From NCBI RefSeq assembly GCF_030272615.1, contig NC_081409.1, positions 616,388,755 to 616,452,754 of the forward strand: a DNA stretch of 64,000 nucleotides, given 5' to 3'. How positions within the stretch are numbered: position 1 is the stretch's first letter; every line of letters starts with the position of its first letter. The DNA comes from Cryptomeria japonica (taxonomy: Eukaryota; Streptophyta; Pinopsida; Cupressales; Cupressaceae). Of the stretch, positions 33,053 through 43,106 are shown piece after piece. The notes under the pieces were generated by a model. It was not told the DNA's origin and searched no databases. It saw nothing but the letters and a program-made list of their open reading frames with translations. Position numbers and translations under genes: made by a program.

Positions 33053-35756
33053 TTGATTTCCTTCCTTTCAGACTCAATCATTTGATCAAATGTAGCTCTC
33101 TTTGTCTGTGTGAACCTCTCTAGTGCTTGTCGGTTTGATATTTGCTGCAAGGATTGAAAATCCTTTGAAATGTGCTCAGTGATTGTCTTAAGCTTACCAG
33201 ATGGGCTCGCTTCTCTATCAAACTTGCACTCCAGGACTAGTCTATGCAAAACAGTGATAGACTAATCAATAATCTCTTTATCCATAGATCCCTCCTTCAT
33301 CATTTTCTATGCAACCATCATATTGAGTCGGTAGAACTCATCTTGGTTATGCTTTTCTTTTCAACTTATGAGGTGTCAATTGACAACAATGATAGACTCA
33401 CTACCAGTTCCCTGTCAGATTCCCCTTTCTTCTCCTCTAATGTATTAACCTTTATAGCTTCCTCACTTGTGTCGGTGGTTTCGCCACTTCGTGCAATCTC
33501 AGTAACTATCGGTTCCTCCCTAGGAACTATAACCTCATATTGTACATTTGTATCTGGAGGACTGTTGTCCTCAACATTAGTTTCTTGTACATTATCAACC
33601 TTACACTCTCTGTATTTGCCGGTATCTCAACATTTGTCTGTACATTTGTATCTACCAGGGGCTTAATTTCCACTATCTTAATGTTTTTCAAAATTGAGGG
33701 TGAAGTACCCATAATACCTTTTCCTTTTCCTTTTCCTTCAATTAGGATGTCTGCAATATCTTTCTTAGATTTCGATGAAGTATAAAAACCACGGTTCTCT
33801 TCAAATAACTTAACCCATGCCTTGTGGGTCTCTTTGATTATCTCATTTACCCTTCCTAACACAAGATTGATGATTTTATGCTTGTATTTAAAGATTTTCC
33901 TAGCTGCCACCTCAAGTGTCTTATCCATCTCATCTGGAGCAATAGAAACACAAACATATAACAACTCTTGTATCTTTTATGCTTGTCCTCTTACATTGTT
34001 GATAGTCTTCTAGCATCTAACATATCATACAATTCTGTCAGTATTTGGTTTTCAATTTCTATCAAGGCTTTCTTATAAATATCTAAATATAACAATATCG
34101 CTTCCTCTACCTCTCTTTGTTCATCATCTTCTAAATGTTCATAATAAAACTGTACATTCTTTAACATATCATCCTTAGTAATCTCATCAACTAACTCTGC
34201 ACAAGTCTTTGGTGGAATGATAGTTACATTACCAGATTCAATTGCCAGATCAATGTCACTCTTCTTCTTCCTTCTTCCACTACCAGATGGGGCTGAAGGG
34301 GTTTCTTTTGGAGCTCGTTTCTATTCCGGTAACTTGAATATAACTTTCCTAACTAGTTGCTTTTTAGTCTCTACCTTGGTTTCTTCTATTTTCTTCCTTA
34401 TTACCCTTTTGAATGCTAGGGGTGTGTCATCTTAAGATGCAAATTCAGCTGCAATAGGTTCAATAAACATTTCAGGTTCTTTTCTCTTCCTGTCTTTCTC
34501 TGGGACAACACCAATCAATGCTTTGATGTCCTGTGAAAATTTTTCAACAAATTTACTGGCCTTTCCTTCCTTCTTCTCTCTCTTCTTCCAATTGAACTCA
34601 GTTTCAACCTCTTGTGTCTTTTGCTTAGCAGTACCACAAGGTTTCTCAGCTTCATCAATAGGTGAATCAATCAACATCTTTGCATAAGCATCTAAAATAT
34701 GTATATCAACTTCATAGCCCATCTCCTCAATCCAGATTTTTTGGGGTTTGACCGCTTCCATGAGTGTTTTATCTTTCTTCACCATGAAGCATATGTCAAT
34801 TGAGTATTTCTCAACAATGTTCTTAGGAACCCTTTCTCTAAACTTCATAGCCTTCTGGAATGCCTAAAAATAACCCCATACTTTGTCATCTCTCTGACTA
34901 CCCAATATAGATGTCTGTTTTAGTTGCCTCCCTACCGAGATATCAAATGCCCATTGTCTCTTCCCAAAAATGGGAGTCTCATTGATGAAAAATAGTATTA
35001 AACAGACAATTAGGTTACCATATCAGAAAGTTCCTTTCTTTTCTCCTTTAATCTTTCTTAGGTTTATCAATAGTTCATCCAACATCCAACCACATAGATC
35101 CAATTTCTCATTTTCTCTCATCATCTTATAAGCTACAAAAATGTAGGAGCTAGAAATAGAATTCAGTCAGTTTGATTGAGTTACCTTGTAACCGATGACC
35201 ATGCTACCAAATCTGATGTCTGTGTAGGTGATATTACTGATTCTCATAGATCGCTTGTCTGAAGTTGCACCGGTAATCTTGTTGACATGATCATTAGAAA
35301 CCTTCTTGTCCGGACGTTGCCCAACCTGTAAATTTCCCTGATGGCCTCCTTTTTAATCTTATATGGTCTATCTAACCAAATAAACTTTCCATGCACTTTG
35401 CTCAAAACATACCTAAAGATTTCACCTTTGAATTTCAGAATCTCCAGAATGTTGGCAAACCCTAAATCCTCAATGTCCTTGTACTTGAGCTTAATCTTTC
35501 TAGAATCTCCCATTAGCTCATTCATGTACATGCTCTTGATATCAGTCATTCCTAAATCTTCAACATGACAATGGATGTAAGCTCTTACATCTTCAACATA
35601 CATGACTCCTTTCAGGACATGGGAAAAAATGCCAACCAAATCATCTAGGGTAGCAACATGCAGATATCGCTTGAAAGTAGGCTTGGGATGGTCCTTGACC
35701 TCAATGATAGTTGGATTTTCAACAAAGATAGGTACAGATGATGATCCTTCTTCCAT
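33053..35756 (-). pseudogene. Element G second ORF, uncharacterised protein replacing pol
   Basis: On the minus strand a long broken frame begins at MEEGSSSVPIFVENPTIIEV (ATG 35,756). It includes YLHVATLDDLVGIFSHVLKG, KYKDIEDLGFANILEILKFK, IWLDRPYKIKKEAIREIYRL, then after a one-base shift GQRPDKKVSNDHVNKITGAT, SDKRSMRISNITYTDIRFGS and MVIGYKVTQ. Later come LDLCGWMLDELLINL, a Lys-rich region (KKREKKEGK), and segments such as TIIPPKTCAELVDEITKDDM. The R-Y-K-I-KEAIR-I-RLG pattern resembles unnamed repeat-associated proteins I have seen from plants, but I cannot assign a function. No protease, integrase or RT motif occurs. Its 3' end is cut by the deletion at 33,052. Confidence 0.6.
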
Positions 35757-35889
35757 GATTGAAGATAAATACCTGTGAATCGCTGTCGGTGAAAAACCCT
35801 AAATACTTCTTCCAATCGCTGGTGAAATCACTTAAGAAGATATCTAATCGCCCTTAATCACCCTAAATCGCTCTTAATCACTTCTGAGT

Positions 35890-37002
35890 TCAAGGTGATA
35901 AAAAATGAAGTAGATTCAACCTTTTATCCTCCAACAAAAACCCTAATCTTTCATTGACATCAATGACTTCTAATGGAAGATACTGAATCTTGATAAAACA
36001 TCTCCATGCCGGATAAGCATCTCCAATGTTTGGAACATCTTCCAAAACCTCTTCCTGAGGCATTTGTAGCATCTTCATGAATTTTTGCCTACCCCTAAGA
36101 CATTTGCCTTAGTTATCAGATGAGATTCCTACGGGTGCAGGAGCAACCTCTTCTGCTGGATAAGTAACTGATGCATTCCCATTTGCTGATAGTTCTTCAG
36201 TCTTCCTGACCCATCTTTGGGTATGATCTTCCTGTATTTCATTAACTTTTGCTTTCCCTTTCTCATTTGATCCTCCATTACCAACTGATGGATTTCTACT
36301 TCTATAGAATTTAGCAATATGTTCAACCTCATTACATGCATAACATGTAACATTGTTCTTTTGAATTGCTTTGCTAAAACCGATATAATTGCTTGACCTG
36401 CACTAATTAGCCATATGTCCAAATTTTCCACATGCATAACATTTTACATTCATTCTGCAATCTTCTATTTTATGACTATTCTTATTACATTTAGAACATT
36501 AATCGGGAGCAGAATTATTGTTCTAATTTTCTCTATTTCTACATTGCCTAGCCACGTGACCAAAGTTATTACAAACAAAGCATCTACCATTAAATTTATA
36601 AGTATTGAACTACCTTACCGGTTCCTTATGGTTTTGATCTTCATTAGTAGTACTAGAACTCTGTCCTTTTTCAAATCCAAGTCCACTAGAATCTCCATTC
36701 TGCCTTTGTCTCTTCAATAACTCATCTAGTTGTGCTGAACTAATCTTGAATTTTTCTCTATACTCACTTGCAATAGTTAGATCATCTGATCTTAGAATTA
36801 TCATCTGTCTCTCAAGATCTTGTTTATTACTCTGGGATTGTACTGAATCCATTCTCAACATATCATTCTCATGAACCAACCTACCACATTCTTCAAATTT
36901 GTTCTTCAGAGATACAACAAGATTTTCTTCCTTTTTCTTTCGGGCTTCAATCTCCTTAGACATTCTCATAGTTATAGCTTGCATTTTATTTCTCATGACC
37001 AT
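35890..37002 (-). pseudogene. Element G gag remnant: coiled coil and four zinc knuckles
   Basis: From about 37,002 (MVMRNKMQAITMRM) the minus strand encodes a Lys/Glu-rich coiled-coil region, then FKISSAQLDELLKRQRQNG. After a stop come four CCHC-type knuckles at 36,600-36,340: CFVCNNFGHVARQC, CSKCNKNSHKIEDC, CYACGKFGHMANxC and CYACNEVEHIAKFY, the last having Tyr for its final Cys. The tail continues in frame through one stop to HFLSP near 35,890. The usual N-terminal gag domain is absent: coiled-coil coding starts almost at the primer site, so the 5' part of gag has probably been deleted. Confidence 0.78.
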
Positions 37003-37046
37003 GTTCTCCTGACTTAGCTTCTGACATTGTTTCCTCCAAGGCACAA

Positions 37047-37058
37047 GCTCTGATACCA
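37047..37058 (-). other. Primer binding site of element G
   Basis: The minus strand reads TGGTATCAGAGC five bases after the LTR end. Confidence 0.85.
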
Positions 37059-37063
37059 ATTTT

Positions 37064-38028
37064 TGGAATCCAAGAACACTGAGAGAGGGGGGGGGGTGGG
37101 GGGGTTGAATCAATGTTCTACTGGTATAAGATCTATTTCAACCTTATTAAAGCATGCATACACCAACTAGTATACCGATACATATAGAATTGAAAGAAGT
37201 AAAGCAACCAATAAGCCAATCACATAAATGAATACAATAACACACAAAATTATATGTGGAAAAACTCAAAGAGGAAAAGCCACGGTGGGATTTGTGACCC
37301 ACAATATCAATCCACTAGCCATATGAAGAGATATTTCAAAATATAGGGGCCTGCACTTGTAGGAAGGCTTACAGCCTAGAGCACACTGCTCAATCACAAA
37401 AGGAGCCTCATTGACTACATATAAATCCATACTACAATCCAAAGAAATAAATGAACTGCTAAGATAACATCTTCTATGCTTGAATACATTTCGGGTTAAG
37501 CTCTGTCTGTTCTGGTCTAAAACCCTAAAACCTTTACAAAAATATCATCTCATACATAATCTCTCTCATATGTTTCGCATATGTTATCCATCTATATTCG
37601 CATCCTTATCATCATCATCATCATATGTCAAAATGATCTAATCCAATTGACCTATATACCCTATACAAATTATCATGCCTTATGTTGGCCTACAAAGATA
37701 TTTACAATATCATGCCTTATGTCAGCTTACAAAGATATTTACAATGTCAATATATATGTTGGTTAGATAACATAAATACATGAATATCTAAAATAGTTGC
37801 CGATGCCAGATCGAAAAGATGTTGGCCTTCAATACTGATAACCATATTCTAAACCATGTCGACTTACATTGTCGGTAACCAAAGAAATCCTTTCATCATG
37901 TCAATGTCGGTGAAGTGTCTGTGAAGTGCCTGTCGGTACACAACTGAACCAAAACATGAAGCCGGAACAAGATACCATGTTGCCATGAATGACAACATAG
38001 TGAAACCAACCAATTGAGTGTCAATTAC

Positions 38029-38033
<5 letters not shown>
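37064..38033 (-). repeat. 5' LTR of element G
   Basis: This complete 970-bp LTR runs on the minus strand from TGTTGGTAATTGACAC to TTGGATTCCA. Around 37,671-37,745 it has a short tandem duplication (two copies of CATGCCTTATGT plus flanking) that the 3' LTR lacks. Confidence 0.87.

Positions 38034-38116
<83 letters not shown>
38034..38116. repeat. (AT)n microsatellite, about 41 units
   Basis: An uninterrupted AT dinucleotide run abuts the 5' LTR of G and is probably the other half of the microsatellite at 29,541-29,559. Confidence 0.95.
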
Positions 38117-38119
<3 letters not shown>

Positions 38120-39830
38120 GAAGAGAAAGTAGGACTTGATTGGAGATAGAAGCATAGACAAGTTTGTATTAGTTTGACATGCTAATGTGAGATTCTATCA
38201 TCATTACTATTAACTTTATTTTATGATATGCATGGGGTGGGGTGAAAATCATTCACAATTTTATTTCTTATTTGGAATTACTAAGAGTGATATTCAATCA
38301 TCATTACTATTGAGTTTTATATATGATATGTGTGCGGTTTGAAGTCCATTAAAACATGGGTGATGGAGATAATTATAACTAACTATTGAAATTTACTATT
38401 TTTTGGAATGGATTGGAAAATAGAGATATAGTAGGTAAGACAGATTCCATCAATTTTTTTTAATAAAATATTTTGAAAATATTCTATTGCAATTTTTACA
38501 CTCCATTTTCACTTTTTTCTCCTACTACATCTTTTCTTTGTTTTTCCCTTCTCCTTGAATTTGTTTGGTGTCTTCGTGCCTTCACATTGATAATTGATAC
38601 GATGTAATTCAACTAAAGATGCATTATTGTGCCTCCATTGAGCTCCATTATTCTCTTATTTTTGTTCCTATCCCTCTATGTTAATATCTGATCCAAGATA
38701 TATTTTCAATGGTATTGTTTCATACCCACATGCTCTAGTCCCTTCCTTGCTTCATTAATGATCAATTTTTCCTTGTTGCAACTAAGACTTAAGTTCTCAT
38801 CCATGGTGGCATTTTCCTAAGTTTATTAAAGGTCTCAATATTCATTAATCATCAAACTTATGTGATTTGATGGTTTACAATAGTTTTAGGTTTTTTACAC
38901 TTTTGTGCCTTAAACTCCTACCATTGGTTGATACATGATTGGATGAAATTTTGATTGATTCATAGGGCTCCCTAATGCATCAATGTTAAATGTTAGGACC
39001 CCAAGGCTTCTAGTTGTTGGATCATTTATTGGGTGTTTGTATCAACTATTTTATCTTACTTCTTTAAGATCCAACCTCAACAATTTAGAATGTCGGTAAT
39101 ATTATGTTGAGGGCTCCTCCTACCTAAAGCTATTATTAGAATTTTATGCTAGATTATGTTTGTGATATTTGTTTGATCTATTTAGATCTAATGACTTATT
39201 TTGAATAGCCCTTTTTGCATCTTTATTGAATGTTTCTCTCTTGCATCTTTATGGCCTCTATAGCCCATGTGAATGTCATATGTGAAAAATTTAATGCTTA
39301 TTAGGGTACCATTAGTATCTTAACAATAAGGAGAATATGAAAAGATAATAAGATAACCCTAGATTGTCCAACCTATAGGGAGAAAATATTGAACACACAA
39401 TTTGTGTGTGTATGGCTTGAGTGTTATTATAATTGCACAATCATTTGGTAAATTTGAGGTTACACTATTTTATTGTTAGAAGTACGATTGTCATTGCACC
39501 AAAAGATTGACCTATTAATGCCCAACACAACCACTAGACTTATAGAATCCATAGGAGATGGTTAAGCCATGTCACAAACCCAAGTGTTGTGTTGCACAAA
39601 ACAAGGAGACCAAGGACACACATGTTGCAACAATCCCCCCTAGCACAAGTGAGGGGTTGAACCTATGACCTAGGCTCTAATACCAGGGTATGTGTAGGAT
39701 CATGGGGGTCAAAAAAGTGGCGATATGAAAAAAATAGCCTTCTCCACTCACCTAAAAAATACAAAAAATCTGTGTTGACTTTTTGGTTGGCTTGGATGTC
39801 AGTACATCTTGCCATGGCAAAAAACCAAGC
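38117..39830. other. Spacer without a supported gene
   Basis: AT-rich sequence without recognisable domains. Near 39,672-39,685 the minus strand has CTGGTATTAGAGCC, a primer-site-like motif, but no LTR could be paired with it. Confidence 0.5.
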
Positions 39831-39843
39831 AAATCGGATATCC
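39831..39843. repeat. Palindrome motif, left outer copy
   Basis: AAATCGGATATCC matches the first 13 bases of the perfect palindrome at 52,199. It is the outermost left occurrence. Confidence 0.6.
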
Positions 39844-39916
39844 AATATTAATGGGATATTATATTAAAAATATATATATTATATTATATATGGTATAATA
39901 TATAATATATATATAT

Positions 39917-40129
39917 TTTTATGGGGTAACGCTTTTGACCTGGAGCTATGAACCAATGAGGCCACAAATGAGGGACCTCATCCCCACACTTCACTTGTTC
40001 AATCCATGAGCACAATGACCCTGCGAAGGCACAAGGCCTTAGGAGAACAAAGGCCCAACATGGATTTGAATCATGGTGGCCGCTTCACCAACGAAGTGTT
40101 TTAACCATGACACTACATGTCCGAAGATG
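39917..40129 (-). mobile_element. tRNA-derived SINE-like element
   Basis: On the minus strand a roughly 210-bp segment starts near CGGACATGTAGTGTCATGGT. It has an A-box-like TGTCATGGTTAAAAC (about 40,112-40,096) and, about 25 bp on, a B-box-like GATTCAAATCC (40,072-40,062), the two internal RNA polymerase III promoter elements. It is unlike its very AT-rich surroundings and ends near GCGTTACCCCAT. No clear poly(A) or target duplication is visible in the TA-rich flanks. Confidence 0.5.
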
Positions 40130-40260
40130 ATATAATATATTATATATTATATATTATATATTATATTTTATATAATATATAATATATATTATATATAATA
40201 TTTTATATAATATATAATATATATTAGATTATATATTATATATGATATATAGTATTTAAA
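40130..40260. repeat. TA-rich palindromic tract
   Basis: ATATTATATAATATAT-type sequence, self-complementary over most of its length. A shorter similar tract lies at 39,850-39,916 on the other side of the SINE-like insertion. Confidence 0.8.
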
Positions 40261-40275
40261 ATGCAAAAACCCTAA

Positions 40276-40298
40276 AAAAATCAGATATCCCATTTTTG
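40276..40298. repeat. Inverted subterminal motif, left copy
   Basis: This 23-bp stretch around ATCAGATATCC pairs in inverted orientation with 51,998-52,020, with one mismatch. Confidence 0.7.
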
Positions 40299-40365
40299 TG
40301 GGTATTTTTATACCCACTGTGACAACCCGTGGATCATTTTTTACCCACAGGTTGCGCTAGGAGAG

Positions 40366-40398
40366 AATCTGATATCGGATAATAATGGATATCAGATT
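40366..40398. repeat. Hairpin upstream of the left gene
   Basis: AATCTGATATC (40,366-40,376) and its exact reverse complement GATATCAGATT (40,388-40,398) enclose an 11-bp loop. It lies about 190 bp before the left gene's ATG. Confidence 0.75.
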
Positions 40399-40587
40399 TT
40401 GGGGATAAAAATTTGTGATTTTCTCATCTCAGGTATGATTTCATGCAATTTTGTTTTTTTTATCAATTTTTTCGCATTTTTAATTTATTTTTTGGTTTTT
40501 TCATTGAAACTAGGATTTTTTAATTGAAATACAATTTTCTTTCAAATTTGTTGATTAAATTGAAATTTTCAAATTCAATCAGGTTAA

Positions 40588-42477
40588 ATGGGGGATAATA
40601 ATGAAAATCTGAACAACCACAACTGTCACAATCGCCACAACCACCAAACCCTCCATTGACAAACCCCCCCTCAATTCAGGATTTGATTGCTCAAAATTTG
40701 AACCAATTGAGGGGCATTGCAGATGTTTATAGTAGAATCCCTCGTCTAGCCCCAATGTTAGATCCCCTCAAAGCTATAACAAACAATGTACAAACCATCA
40801 ATGAGGAGCACAATGTTTCTCTTTTGTGGTGAGATTCCATGAGGGCTAGATATGCAAATGGCTTGACCTATGATCAGGTCAAGGAGCTTGAGATTTTGAA
40901 AGTTGATATTGCCACATTGTTTGTCAATCTCCGCACTAGACAACCCGTAGATGTGAAAAAAAAAAAATTCCATGAAATGGTGTACACATGATGATATGGT
41001 GAATAACTTTTGGGATCGTTGGTGGATGGTTTTTGATAAACCACCCAACAACAATCTTGATGTCCCCTTTTATTTGATTAAAAAATTATATGTTGAGTTT
41101 GTTTTGGGCAAGCATGTCAACTACTTTGACATCAAGCATTTGTAGGGTGTGGGCTTAGGTATGCCTCAAGATAGACTTGGGGCAGTTCAATTAGTACAGG
41201 GCCCATATGTCCCTCCTCCTCTTGTTGATCCCCCACCTCTAGTGCAACATCCAGATATCATTGTTGAGGCAACACCACAAACTATATCAGATATTCACTC
41301 TTTGAGTAGTCTTTGGTTTCTTAGGATGGGGCACTAGCTTGGCCTTTTAGTGATGGTAGTGGTGGATCCGGTGGTGCTAACATGTCCTCTTCAATTCCAC
41401 ATATTTGTGTGGTGCATAGTTGTGCTATGTGTGGGCATCTATGCTTAGGTCCATTTGGAGAGCCTGATGATCCTCCTGCGGACACTGCAGATCATGAGGT
41501 GCATAAAATGCATGATGCACTAGATGTGATGACAGGGGCTGCAAGATACCCTGGTGAGTCCTCGCATGCTAGAGGCAAGGAGGTACCTTCATCATACATT
41601 GATAATGTAGTGGTAAGAGTTATATTTTCATAGTGCATTTTATTTTAAATGAATATTTATAATCTAGATAGTATTAAATACTAATTTTTATATACATGGT
41701 CTATTTAACAATTGATGACAAAGGAGGAGTTGACACAAGTCCATGATGGCACCTTGACAGCCATATCATTTGGCCTTGACAGCTATATGGTACATGTATT
41801 ATTGAACCTAGTCATTTACATTTTTATTGTACATACATGCTCATCATTTATATTGGCATTAATTAAATTATATAGTAACTTGCATGTTTAACTTATTTTA
41901 CTCTTGTAGGACACAAGTAGCGTGAGTGCGGTGCCATGTGATTCAGGATCTTCTAGTGTAGTTGGAGAAAAGGGAAAGGTAATTGAATGCAAACATGATT
42001 GAATTAAGAGTTAAAATAACTTATAATGATTATACATGTCTAATAGTTTCACATACTTGTCGTCTTTATGTACATAAAATTTTTGGCTTCACATCCTTGT
42101 TAACTACATCCATTATATCTAAGTAATAATAATAATAATAATAATAAGAAGAAGAAGAAGAAGACATGCATCAGGTACATGTGTCTATTTTATTTTGTGT
42201 TTAGTAGATATAATTTGTTCCTATTAGTGACAATTATATGCTAACTAGCAAAGACTCCTCCAAAGATGAAGAGGAAACGTGGAGATGAGGTAAACAAGAA
42301 TTAAATTTTAGAGCTCAATTTTAGTTCAATGTATATTGATTTTTATGTTAACTTTTCAAATGTGAATTATATAATATAACTAATCTTAATTGTGGTTTGA
42401 TTTTTCTTGTGCAAGATCCTTTAGAGAGGAGCAGTGTGGCGAAGAGGATCAATTTTGATGATCCATCAGTAGTTTAG
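40588..42477 (+). pseudogene. Left gene of the 40-52 kb locus: multi-exon, uncharacterised, decayed
   Basis: ATG at 40,588 starts MGDNNENLNNHN. With frameshifts near 40,637, in an A-run near 40,960 and near 41,310, exon 1 reads SIQDLIAQNLNQLRG, YSRIPRLAPMLDPLKAITNN, YDQVKELEILKVDIATLFVN, MVNNFWDRWWMVFDKPPNNN, FYLIKKLYVEFVLGKHVNYF, then HSCAMCGHLCLGPFGEP (a Cys/His cluster) and a Gly/Pro/acidic region to 41,612. Short exons with plausible GT donors follow at about 41,724-41,789, 41,910-41,978, 42,254-42,289 (KMKRKR, a possible nuclear signal) and 42,416-42,477. The last reads PLERSSVAKRINFDDPSVV, ends at TAG, and is preceded by CAAG where CAGG would be expected. The exon-intron layout suggests a nuclear protein encoded by a DNA transposon rather than a retroelement. 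I do not recognise the family. Confidence 0.55.
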
Positions 42478-43106
42478 GATGCTATAGATCATTTTGGGAT
42501 AATCACATGTATATTTGGCATGTATATTTTGTATATGGACACACATTTACATATATTGACATATATTTCATTTGAGTTGGTGTTTATGCCATTTTTGTAT
42601 GTGGACATACACTTGTAATTATTCAATATTTTGATATATATAGAAGTTGAGATTCAAAATAACTTGTTCCTCATGTTCATGGTGTCATTATTTTAAAATT
42701 TAATCTTAAATCCAATAATTAATAATGGTTAATTAATGAATAATACAATGTTGTTTGTATAACCTTGAGATTTTATATAGTTTGTTTCATCTAAATCCTA
42801 AGTATTAAATTTGGTTGCCTTTGGCAACTTCACCAAATTTAATGACCATATTGGTATTTGTAATAATAATAACATGGATGTACTTAGTAATAAAAAATAA
42901 AAAGTAGCAAAGCATCTTCTACATCTGAATACAATTTTTTCATAATTGATTGGTTACATTTAGCAACAATCTGTCATCATTAAAGTTGTCTCAATAGGGA
43001 GATATTGTGAAGAGGTCCATTTCCACACAATGCCCGTTAAATTTAAGATCTAAATATATGAACTCTAAAAATAAACTTGTTTTTATTATCATTTAGCTAC
43101 TAGAAG
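42478..43106. other. Spacer after the left gene
   Basis: AT-rich sequence with no supported feature. It could contain the 3' end of the left gene's transcript. Confidence 0.4.

Larger units (their letters stand above)
29562..38033 (-). mobile_element. Non-autonomous copia-like LTR retrotransposon G
   Basis: This antisense element has a 5' LTR (37,064-38,033, TGTTGG to TTCCA), an initiator-Met primer site, a gag remnant with four zinc knuckles, and then a long unrelated reading frame (35,756-33,053) where integrase and RT should be. Its 3' LTR (29,562-30,172 plus 32,926-33,052) is split by element H and lacks the first 176 bp of the LTR and the polypurine tract. No pol domain is present. It sits in a TA microsatellite, so a target duplication cannot be proven. 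Confidence 0.82.

Noticed and set aside
39660-39700. LTR element implied by the primer-site-like CTGGTATTAGAGCC on the minus strand
   Set aside because: No adjacent LTR with CA end, no second LTR and no polypurine tract could be identified.
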